A stretch of 18,999 bases of DNA from Davidsoniella eucalypti (lineage: Eukaryota; Ascomycota; Sordariomycetes; Microascales; Ceratocystidaceae): contig RMBW01000256.1 of NCBI GenBank assembly GCA_004009845.1, positions 1 to 18,999 on the forward strand. Direction: 5' to 3'. Both the position numbers and the translations under genes were made by a program. Positions 1-6,434 of the stretch are shown here, in pieces. The notes beneath the pieces were generated by a model. It did no database searches and was not told the origin of the DNA. It saw nothing but the letters and a program-made list of their open reading frames with translations. The stretch's first letter is position 1. Every line of letters starts with the position of its first letter.

Positions 1-895
1 GCCACTAAATTCGTTGAGCAGTGGTTGGACTTGGCGAGGTAGGGCTTGGTTGGAGGAGGCAGGTAGTGGCTGGGAAACAGGTGCAGGTGGTAGCGAGGGA
101 GCCGTGGGTTCGCGTTGTTCCTTAGCAAACAGCATTTGACCAAGACGGTTCATCATGGACTTCATTTCTACCATGTCATCTTGTAGAGAGTCCAGACGGT
201 CAGCTTCGCGAGAGGGTTGGCGGCCACGATCTGATTCAGGGTACGTGTCGCGTGGTCTCATACTCTCAGCGAGGCGGGCTAAGTCAGAAGTGTCCGACGG
301 GTTATCACTGGCGTCGTCATCATCTGCGGGCAGCGGGTTGCGTGAGGTGGTTACTCTGCTTAATGTGCGTGCGTGCGTAGTTTCGGTAGAGATGAGCTGC
401 TCCGTGGTCTCCTTGGCTTTAGAGCGGGTTCGCGTGGGGGTGCGAGGCAGGCCCATGAAAGGTGACTTGAGGAGGGAAGGACGGAGCGAGGTTCGAGCAA
501 CGCGTTCCTGACGCGTACGAGCTTGGCCGATGTGGACGTGGCCGACGAAACCGCTGGTGAAAGAGAGGTGGCCTAGGTGGCTGTGGAAGTGCTGACTGTG
601 ACTGAGGATATCACGGGAGGCAGGGCAGAATCCTAGGTGGCAGCGAGGCGCGCGCGTTCCTTGCGTTTAAAGAGGGCAAGGTAACACCAGCCGGGTCTAC
701 TCCAGGGTCGATCCTCGGGTAGGCCTACGGCCGACAGCGTGTAACCCTCAGGGGTTCCTGGCTGGGGTCTAGGCGGTGGACACGAGCCAGGGCTAGTTTC
801 TGCTTAACAATACAGAAGGCTTCATAGTAACCAACGAGGGCGGCGCAGTTCAGGGAGGCCAGGATGACCAGAACCAGGAAGGTGAAGTCAGACAT
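1..895 (-). pseudogene. gag: gag of copy E (N-terminal part, frameshifted)
   Basis: The start is the ATG at 895-893, the first AUG after the predicted transcript start at 1263. The protein opens with a strongly hydrophobic stretch (about residues 4-30, FTFLVLVILASLNC onward) followed by a basic KQK, so a membrane segment is likely. The conserved GWCYLALFKR block and the acidic/serine linker before capsid follow. Compared with the complete A copy, one base is missing in a C/G run near 749-753, which brings an early stop (TAG) in the original frame. A second base is missing near 630-635. From there to position 1 the frame stays open. This copy is intact around 340-390, where the complete A element has lost a base, so N-terminal extension and capsid region were originally one ORF. 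The zinc-knuckle end of the protein lies off the window. Confidence 0.85.
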
Positions 896-938
896 AGTGA
901 CTTAGGAGCGCAAGGGGTAACAAGCGGACTGGTAGGGG

Positions 939-1168
939 CAAGCCTTGTAGGAGGAAGGCTTGGACAAGGGGCAGACTGTTTAGGCAGAGTCTGGACAAGA
1001 TAGGGGCAAACAGAGACGGTGTTTGGACAAAGGGGAAAGCAAGCGGACGGCTTGGACAGAAGAGAGGGCAAGCGGACGGCTTGGACAGAATAGAGGGGCA
1101 AGCAGACGGCTTGGACAGAAGTAAATACAGCGAGCAGATGCTCGGACAAAGGGGCAAGCGGATGCTTG
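939..1168 (-). repeat. Leader hairpin array of copy E (8 units)
   Basis: Between PBS and gag lie eight small inverted repeats of the form TGTC-[stem-loop]-CCCC on the minus strand. Their positions are 1155-1168, 1131-1144, 1099-1113, 1069-1083, 1040-1054, 1007-1025, 972-993 and 939-962. Stems differ but stay paired: CAAGC/GCTTG, CGAGC/GCTCG, CAAACA/TGTTTG, CAGACT/AGTCTG and CAAGCCTT/AAGGCTTG. The stretch 896-1263 contains no AUG on this strand. The complete A element has the same array with one more unit. A role in packaging, dimerisation or translation is inference. Confidence 0.85.
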
Positions 1169-1185
1169 GACAAGATAAAGAAGTT

Positions 1186-1196
1186 ATCGGTCTCAA
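1186..1196 (-). promoter_or_regulatory. Self-priming primer-binding site of copy E
   Basis: On the minus strand this 11-mer reads TTGAGACCGAT and starts 2 nt (TT) inside the end of the LTR. Its exact complement, ATCGGTCTCAA, lies inside the same LTR (minus strand, 1263-1253), about 50 nt downstream of the TATA box. This matches the Tf1-type arrangement, in which the 5' end of the mRNA folds back and primes minus-strand DNA synthesis. Confidence 0.85.
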
Positions 1197-1198
1197 AA

Positions 1199-1379
1199 TG
1201 AGACGATATACGAGGAGTTGCGATGAAAACTGGTCGTAAAAGAATAGTTCGATTGAGACCGATGAAGGAGAAAGAGAAACTAAGACTAATAATCGGCGGG
1301 AATAGGTCCCTACTTATAGCCGATTCTAGTACTGACAAGGAATGCCTTGGCTAACCTTACTAGGCCTTAGTCTCTTACA
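1199..1379 (-). repeat. 5' LTR of copy E (family A LTR, 181 bp)
   Basis: The LTR has TG...CA ends on the minus strand. It is identical to the LTRs at 7937, 12597 and 18788. It contains a TATA box (CTATAAGTA) followed by GGGACCTATTCCC, a short palindrome, and then a pyrimidine-rich stretch ending at the predicted transcript start ATCGGTCTCAA. It is inserted in another A LTR whose remainder follows at 1380. Confidence 0.95.
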
Positions 1380-1561
1380 CGAGGAGTTGCGATGAAAACT
1401 GGTCGTAAAAGAATAGTTCGATTGAGACCGATGAAGGAGAAAGAGAAACTAAGACTAATAATCGGCGGGAATAGGTCCCTACTTATAGCCGATTCTAGTA
1501 CTGACAAGGAATGCCTTGGCTAACCTTACTAGGCCTTAGTCTCTTACATTAGTCTCTTACA
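1380..1561 (-). repeat. Truncated family A LTR with a 13-bp tail duplication
   Basis: Positions 1380-1548 match the A LTR without its last 12 bp (minus-strand sense). This is expected if copy E inserted 12 bp from the end of this LTR; the missing part should lie on the far side of E, outside the window. At 1549-1561 the terminal 13 bp of the LTR (TTAGTCTCTTACA) are repeated in tandem. A plus-strand gag fragment follows directly, so this is a rearranged junction and not a normal LTR/flank border. Confidence 0.88.
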
Positions 1562-1893
1562 AATCTGACCGCGGTCGCCAACCCTCACGTGAAGCCGACC
1601 GTCTGTGTAAGGGTCTAAGGCCCTGGTTGGTTCGGCTAAGCTTGATCTAAGCCTAAGCAAAACGGTTATAAATATGGACGTCTTCCCGCCGTTATTCCAA
1701 CAGATAATAGTCCTTCTCTCCATCGGCCACAATCTAATCACCCTTTCTAAGATTGTTGGCCTCGTCCCTCCTTAGATCCTCTCAGTCTGGACTCTCTGCA
1801 ATCTGATATGGTAGAGATGAAGTCCATGATGAATCGACTCGGTCAAATGCTGTTCGCCAAAGAGCGTCACGATACTACCGCTCCTCCGCTACC
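1562..1893 (+). pseudogene. gag: Family A gag fragment, split by a solo B LTR
   Basis: With 1606-1784 removed, this short plus-strand piece matches the gag region found on the minus strand at about 17645-17795 of the complete A element. It codes for the stretch from ESDRGRQPS to the KERHDTTAPPLP linker before capsid. The few differences I see between the copies are nearly all transitions. It has no start or stop of its own and is broken at both ends: on the left at the duplicated LTR tail, on the right at the start of an A LTR (1894). It is a remnant of an older A insertion in the opposite orientation to copy E. Confidence 0.88.
1606..1784 (+). repeat. Solo family B LTR with TSD GTCTG
   Basis: This is a 179-bp LTR with TG...CA ends, closely matching the LTRs at 4189 and 5383 but with several substitutions, for example TATAAATATGG in place of TATAAATAGGG. 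It is flanked by perfect 5-bp duplications, GTCTG at 1601-1605 and 1785-1789. The undisturbed target is visible on the minus strand near 17745-17750, which proves that the insertion hit an A gag. There is no internal region, so LTR-LTR recombination removed it. Confidence 0.95.
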
Positions 1894-2074
1894 TGTAAGA
1901 GACTAAGGCCTAGTAAGGTTAGCCAAGGCATTCCTTGTCAGTACTAGAATCGGTTATAAGTAGGGACCTATTCCCGCCGATTATTAGTCTTAGTTTCTCT
2001 TTCTCCTTCATCGGTCTCAATCGAACTATTCTTTTACGACCAGTTTTCATCGCAACTCCTCGTATATCGTCTCA
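1894..2074 (+). repeat. Family A LTR, plus strand, no matching flanks
   Basis: This is a full 181-bp A LTR in the opposite orientation to the other full copies, differing by one base near the TATA box (GGTTATAAG instead of GGCTATAAG). The left flank is an A gag fragment ending CTACC. The right flank is the truncated 3' end of element D pol (AAAAC). There is no target-site duplication, no PPT on the left and no PBS on the right. A solo LTR formed by recombination between two different A insertions would look like this. Confidence 0.9.
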
Positions 2075-4188
2075 AAAACCGTGGGTCATGAAGAAAGGAG
2101 AGAGGCCTGTAGCGGAAGAGATCCTGTTGTTTAGGGCGAGTTGCGCTTGGGGCAGCAAGGAGGCCCAGTCGTCCTGGGCGAAGGAACAGAAATTGCGCAG
2201 GTATGTCTCAATCTCCTGATTACTGCGTTCTTGGCTGCCATCCGTCTGAGGATGGAACGCTGTGGACAGGCGACGCTGAATGCCGAATCGGCGACATACT
2301 TCTCCCCAGAATAATTGAGCAAATTGAGGCCCTCTGTCGGAGACGATTGCTTGAGGAAAACCGTGGTGCGAGAAAACATGGATTAGCAAGGCTTCAGCGG
2401 TGGCTTGTGCGGTTGTAGACGACATGGGGATCAGGATCTGGGACTTAGACAGGCGGTCGGTGACACCCAGAATGGAAGTATAGCCTGAAGAGGTAGGTAG
2501 TGGGCCAATAAAGTCCATTGCTAGTTCAGCCCAGGGTCTAGACGGTACTGGCAGAGGTTTCAATAGACCGCGCTTCTGCTCTCGCCAGATCTTGCTCTTG
2601 CCGCAAGAGGAGCAGTTGGACACGAATTGTCGGACGTCGTTAGTCAGGCCAGGCCAGGCATACTCGCGCGATACAAGATCACGAGTGATTGCTCTTCCTG
2701 GGTGTCCGGCCAGAGTAGAGTCGTGAGTCTGCTGGATGATTTTGGTTCTCAGGGGTTCGTAATATGGGACCCAAAGTCTATCACGCCAGCGCAGCAGTCC
2801 GTCTTGGTCAACCTTACATTCGCTCATCTGCCATTGCAGACCCCAGTCGGCGGGGAACGAGCGAGCTTCATCTCGTACGAATTTACGAGCCAGCCACCAG
2901 CGGTTATTATTGGCAAGGGCTTGGTTCCATAGGTCAGTCATCTCGGGGTCAGCGAAAGAGGATGGTACTTCTTCTCTAGTTGCGTTATCGTCAGTCGGCG
3001 CATCCTTGTCTGGCTCCTGAGCCCAAACTGCGCCGATTACTACCAGGTCATTGCTCGACTCACTCTTCTCGAGGAGTTGGTGCACACGACTAGCCAGCCT
3101 ATCGTCCTTTTCGTCGGCTGGCATGTCCTGGTCCCTTCTTGAAAGGGCGTCTGGTACGATTTGCTCGGTGCCTGGGCGGTGGCGCAGGCAGAAGCTAAAG
3201 TCAGAGAGCTCATATCCCCAGCGACGCTGTCTCTCGGCAAGCGTTCTCTTGGTGCGAAAGTACTCCAGGTTGCGGTGGTCAGTCCACACCACAAAATCAA
3301 CCCCTAGGAGGAAATGGCGCCATTCTCGAATGGACCAGTAAATAGCCAACATCTCCTTGTCGTGAATCGGGTAATTGGCTTCCGGGGGAGTAAGTTTGCG
3401 CGAGAGGAAGGCGATGGGGTGCATAAGGCCATCATCGCCTCGCTGGGATAATTCTGCTCCTAAGGCGTAACCAGACGAGTCGGCGGTCAGTACAGTTTCT
3501 TTCAGGGGGTCAAAAGGAGTCAGAACAGGGGGAGTAAGGAAGGCTTTCTTAACTTCGGCAAAAGAGTGAGCGCAGGCATCAGACCATACGAAAGGGGTGT
3601 CCTTCTTGGTTAACCCTACCAGAGGCGCCATTAATTCTGACAGTCGAGGCACAAAATCTCTGTAGAAATTCACGAAGCCAATAAACCCGCGTAAACCTTT
3701 CAATGTCGTAGGTGGTTTCCATTCACGAATCGCTAGGGTTTTCTCGGGGTCAGCCTTGATACCAATACCTGGGCCGACTATGAATCCGAGGAACTTAATC
3801 TCCTTAGCCAGAAAGTGACACTTGCGCAAGTCGAGTTGCAGGCCGGCGAGATCGAGTGCGTGGACAATTTCGAGCACTAACTTCCTGTGCTCTTCCTCAG
3901 TACCACTGGAGTAAATGTCCACATCGTCAATGTAGGCGCTGCAGCTGATGCCTAGCCATTTCCGAAGGACCGAATTGATGTAACGCTGGAAAGCGGCAGG
4001 GGCATTAGTCAAACCGAAAGGGATCACGTTCCATTCAAAGGCCCCTAGGGGAGTCCGAAATGCTGTTAACTCCTCGTAGCCAGGGGCTATACGAATGCGA
4101 TGGAACGCCGCAATGACGTCTACCTTGGACACCCACTTGGCTTCCGAAATTTGCCGAAGGGTGTCGTGGATAAGGGGTAAGGGGGATG
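2075..4188 (-). pseudogene. pol: Element D pol, 3' part: RT, RNase H, integrase
   Basis: About 700 codons are open without interruption, resuming at the RT stretch after KKDSY. RT carries WVSKVDVIAAFHRI, PFGLTNAPAAFQ and the catalytic YIDD (3934-3923). RNase H shows TADSSGYALG, DKEMLAIYWSIR and TDHRNLEYF. Integrase has an HHCC-type zinc region (GHPGRAITRD...CSSCGKSK) and a DD35E core: Asp in AMDFIG (2515-2513), Asp in VSDRGP (2338-2336) and Glu in SQER (2230-2228), with exactly 35 residues between the last two. The frame ends at FFMTHGF, where it joins the plus-strand A LTR, so the integrase C-terminus and chromodomain are missing. On the 5' side it is cut off by the B element at 4189; the apparent read-through into that LTR is not part of pol. 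The gene is dead by insertion and truncation, yet its frame is the best preserved pol in the window. Confidence 0.93.
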
Positions 4189-4367
4189 TGTAAGGGTCTA
4201 AGGCCCTGGTTGGTTTGGCTAAGCTTGATCTTAGCCTATGCAAAACGGTTATAAATAGGGACGTCTTCCCGCCGTTATTCCAACAGATAATAGTCCTTCT
4301 CTCCATCGGCCACAATCTAATCACCCTTTCTAAGATTGTTGGCCTCGTCCCTCCTTAGATCCTCTCA
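4189..4367 (+). repeat. 5' LTR of the B element
   Basis: The 179-bp LTR has TG...CA ends and is identical to the 3' LTR at 5383. The core promoter GTTATAAATAGGGAC is followed by TTCCCGCCG. The predicted transcript start, ATCGGCCACAA, is at 4305-4315 and is exactly complementary to the PBS at 4370. Confidence 0.95.
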
Positions 4368-4369
4368 TT

Positions 4370-4380
4370 TTGTGGCCGAT
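4370..4380 (+). promoter_or_regulatory. Self-priming PBS of the B element
   Basis: TTGTGGCCGAT begins 2 nt (TT) after the LTR end and is the exact complement of ATCGGCCACAA at 4305-4315 in the LTR. The three central bases differ from those of families A and C on both sides of the pairing, so pairing is preserved. Confidence 0.88.
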
Positions 4381-4752
4381 CAACCCTTAGATCGTCGACG
4401 TTTGACGCGATCATCTTTCGTTTCTGTGATTATACCTTCGTTTTTGGTGTTAATTACCCCTCTTTTGGCGCTGTGAAAATGCCTTATCTTTATTTACCCG
4501 TCCTCTCTTTGTAATTGAGCCGACGTTTTCCCCCTGTTATGCCGCTGCTTACTGAAGTGAAGCCGTCAAGTACCCGTAAAACGATGCAAATCGTCGCGGA
4601 AGTAGTACCTCTGTAACGTTCTCTGAAATTAAGCCGACATTAACCCCGGGATTACGCTGGTTCTCCGCAGAAATAGAGCCTGATGTAGACCTCTGTCATC
4701 CCGCTAAAATGGACCTGTATGAGTGCACACGCCTGTTGAAAGGGTGTCGATT

Positions 4753-4784
4753 GTACGCCCTGGGAACCAGCCCGGCTAAGTCGT
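4753..4784 (+). repeat. Direct repeat in the B element, copy 1
   Basis: The 32 bp starting GTACGCCCTGGG and ending CCCGGCTAAGTCGT match 5119-5150 at 29 of 32 positions. The two copies are 366 bp apart. Function is unknown. Confidence 0.8.
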
Positions 4785-5118
4785 AGTCGAACCGGAATAG
4801 ACACAGAGTCTCCACGGCATACACCCCTCCATTGCAGCCAACAGGCCATCTACTCCTGTACGACCCCGTTAGCCGTGCGCTAAGGTCGCTAGGATTTTCA
4901 CACCCTTTTTTACATTTTTTGGGGGCGCATGCACCCTCTGTCCGGTCTTTCCGGGGGTCAACACGGACCCCCCATCCCACAGAATTGCATTTACCAAGCC
5001 CTGGAAACCCCTCGAATGCGCCCGACGGCGCCCCCTCTATTTTTACACCGCCTTTTCAACCATTTTTCCTGCGACAGGCAGGGGGAAATGATGACACCAT
5101 GTACCTCCAAGGCTTCCC

Positions 5119-5150
5119 GTACGCCCCGGGAACAGGCCCGGCTAAGTCGT
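5119..5150 (+). repeat. Direct repeat in the B element, copy 2
   Basis: This is the second copy of the 32-bp repeat described at 4753-4784, with three substitutions. Confidence 0.8.
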
Positions 5151-5353
5151 GACCGGAAGCAGAAGGACTAGTACCTCTCGTGGTCGGATTGCACCCCCCC
5201 TGGGCGTCGCAGATGCAGAATATACACGCCCCCAAGAGTTTCGGGCACGCCAAGGATTAGGCAGGAATTTATTGATGTTGCAATATTGGTTTCAGCGTAC
5301 ACGGGTTGTTTTATTGGTATTTGTAATTAGAAAAACATTAGTTAGGTAGTATA

Positions 5354-5382
5354 TTTTTTCTGCCGGTGGAGGGGGAGGCTAT
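5354..5382 (+). promoter_or_regulatory. Polypurine tract of the B element
   Basis: A T-run and CTGCCGG are followed by TGGAGGGGGAGG and then CTAT before the LTR. The same block (T-run, CTGCCG, purine tract, CTAT) stands before the 3' LTR in the A copies (12778-12804 and 8118-8145 on the minus strand). It is the likely plus-strand primer and the U-rich block that often precedes it. Confidence 0.85.
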
Positions 5383-5561
5383 TGTAAGGGTCTAAGGCCC
5401 TGGTTGGTTTGGCTAAGCTTGATCTTAGCCTATGCAAAACGGTTATAAATAGGGACGTCTTCCCGCCGTTATTCCAACAGATAATAGTCCTTCTCTCCAT
5501 CGGCCACAATCTAATCACCCTTTCTAAGATTGTTGGCCTCGTCCCTCCTTAGATCCTCTCA
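5383..5561 (+). repeat. 3' LTR of the B element
   Basis: It is identical over 179 bp to the 5' LTR at 4189. It is followed by GTATG, the right target-site duplication, and by the other part of element D pol. Confidence 0.95.
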
Positions 5562-6427
5562 GTATGAGTCCTTTTTGGAAATAGCGTTGACTGCGCGGTA
5601 GTCCACGCAGAAACGAATTCCACCTCCAGGTTTCTTTACAAATAGCACTGGAGAGCCCACTTCAGACTTTGTGTCCTTTATCCATTTAGTAGCCAGTAGT
5701 TCCGTCAGCGTCTTCTGCATCACCAACAACTCTGCGCGAGACAACGGGTACAGCGATTGTATAGGTAACGTCTTTCCCTCCAGCAGCTCGATCTTCAAGT
5801 CCACTCCAGGCCGGTGCGGCGGGAGGTCCTTGGACGCTTTTGCCTCGAAGGCAGAGGCTACGGGTCTTAACCATTCAGGCAGTGGAGGTCTCTCCTGTTC
5901 CTTTTGCGCTAATGCTCTGTTGACGTCCTCTAGTGTAATCCGGTAGATGGCGAGGTCGTCGTCGTTGTCGCAGAGCTTGTGGAATTCGTCAGGTGTCAGT
6001 TCTTCGGCCGTAGGGACTTCAATTTGTCCGGAACGAGGGTGCAAGTGCACGTCGTGGTTGATGAGCCAGCGTTGACCGAGTATCAGGTCTTCGGTCTGGC
6101 CGGGGACGACGTAGGCCCATATGTCCTCGTGGTGGTCGGGCAAGTGTAGTGTGAACTGGGCGATTTGGGTGATGACGGGAGGACTGGTTTGCGATGCAGC
6201 GAGGGATACCTTACGAGGTTCGATGGGTAAAGTCTTCGTGGCGTAGGTGAGTAGGCGCGGGGGAACGACGGCGAGGCAGAGACAGCCACTGTCGACGAGA
6301 GCCTTCGTAGAAAAAGTATTCATAGATAAATCTAGATACGTTCCCTTAGCTCCCATCTCTAATCTAACTATCTGTTCGCCTTCCATCGTATCCTCCTTAC
6401 CAGGGCGCGACTTGTCCTGGTCACCTA
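5562..6427 (-). pseudogene. pol: Element D pol, 5' part: protease and start of RT
   Basis: The frame is -1 relative to gag and stays open from the gag stop (6427-6425) onward. It reads FLGDQDKSRP and then EQIVRLEMGAKG, so it is best read as a frameshift continuation of gag rather than from the ATG at 6386. The aspartic protease site is VDSG (DSG codons 6293-6285), followed by IWAYVVPGQTEDLILGQRW, typical of the family. The linker reaches the RT start: ELLVMQKTLTELL, VLFVKKPGGGIRFCVDYR and ISKKDSY. There the B element enters at 5561, making an artificial TGA. The interrupted RT resumes at 4188. No indel is seen in this part. Confidence 0.92.
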
Positions 6428-6434
6428 AAAATCC
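6399..6434 (-). promoter_or_regulatory. -1 frameshift cassette of element D
   Basis: Slippery heptamer GGATTTT (6434-6428) is followed by the gag stop TAG inside a 6-nt spacer. Then comes a perfect 6-bp stem, ACCAGG (6421-6416) with CCTGGT (6404-6399), enclosing an 11-nt loop that ends TCGCGC. Geometry is identical to the cassettes in C (10703-10738) and A (16633-16668), with compensatory changes in the stem. Pol is in the -1 frame. Confidence 0.85.

Larger units (their letters stand above)
1..1379 (-). mobile_element. Family A Ty3/gypsy element, copy E, 5' part only
   Basis: A minus-strand LTR retrotransposon enters from the left edge and ends with its 5' LTR at 1199-1379. Reading leftwards from that LTR there are a 2-nt spacer, the primer-binding site, a leader with eight small hairpins, and gag starting at 895. 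The same order and nearly the same sequence occur at 18788 downwards in the complete A element, which supports the assignment. The base pairs just right of the LTR (CGAGG, 1380-1384) should be one copy of its target-site duplication; the other copy lies outside the window. Protease and pol of this copy are not visible. The gag reading frame is broken by single-base losses. Confidence 0.92.
4381..5353 (+). other. Non-coding interior of the B element
   Basis: No frame here resembles gag or pol, and the short open frames on both strands lack recognisable motifs. The first part (about 4511-4705) holds four or five degenerate copies of a unit resembling GAAATNAAGCCGAC followed by a CCCC-containing tail, starting near 4511, 4554, 4625 and 4670. 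A separate 32-bp direct repeat occurs at 4753-4784 and 5119-5150. The last part shares GCAATATTGG and the PPT block with the 3' end of family A. It may be captured or fast-evolving filler carrying packaging signals; its origin is unknown to me. Confidence 0.6.
4189..5561 (+). mobile_element. Complete non-autonomous family B LTR element (1373 bp)
   Basis: Two identical 179-bp LTRs flank a 1015-bp internal region with no gag or pol. All cis signals are present: TATA box, self-priming PBS, PPT and TG/CA ends. Flanking 5-mers are GGATG (4184-4188) and GTATG (5562-5566). The homologous empty site in the complete A element (near 15808) has GGGGTATGAG, so GTATG is the original target and the left copy has one substitution. 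The identical LTRs imply recent movement, which must have used proteins from an autonomous partner. It interrupts element D pol inside RT, right after codons for KKDSY. Confidence 0.93.

Noticed and set aside
939..1168. CRISPR-like array (regular short palindromic repeats)
   Set aside because: Units are hairpins without unique spacers of constant length, located in a retrotransposon leader; eukaryotic context.
850..1338. Minus-strand open frame starting in the LTR (MSVLESAISRD...) and running through the leader; the same at 18927 and elsewhere
   Set aside because: The start lies upstream of the predicted transcript start, and the frame is made of LTR and hairpin repeats. In the complete A copy it joins gag only by an indel. 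No conserved protein.
1562..1893. RIP (repeat-induced point mutation) signature
   Set aside because: The few differences between A copies are mostly transitions, but they are too few, LTRs are identical, and I cannot compute dinucleotide indices here.
1935..2219. Plus-strand open frame across LTR and D pol end
   Set aside because: Composed of LTR sequence and antisense of integrase; no motif.
4189..4324. N-terminal extension of the D pol frame into the B LTR (MIRLWPMERR...)
   Set aside because: Antisense LTR read-through created by the insertion; the true pol upstream part is at 5562-6427.
4760..4860. Possible Pol III B-box (GGTTCGACTAC on the minus strand) suggesting a tRNA-derived SINE in the B interior
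   Set aside because: One mismatch in the B-box, only a poor A-box candidate, no tRNA fold and no terminator at a fitting place.
4368..5382. Protein-coding gene in the B interior (open frames of 65-106 codons on both strands)
   Set aside because: Overlapping, short, low in recognisable motifs and Pro-rich because of C-runs; none shows family features.
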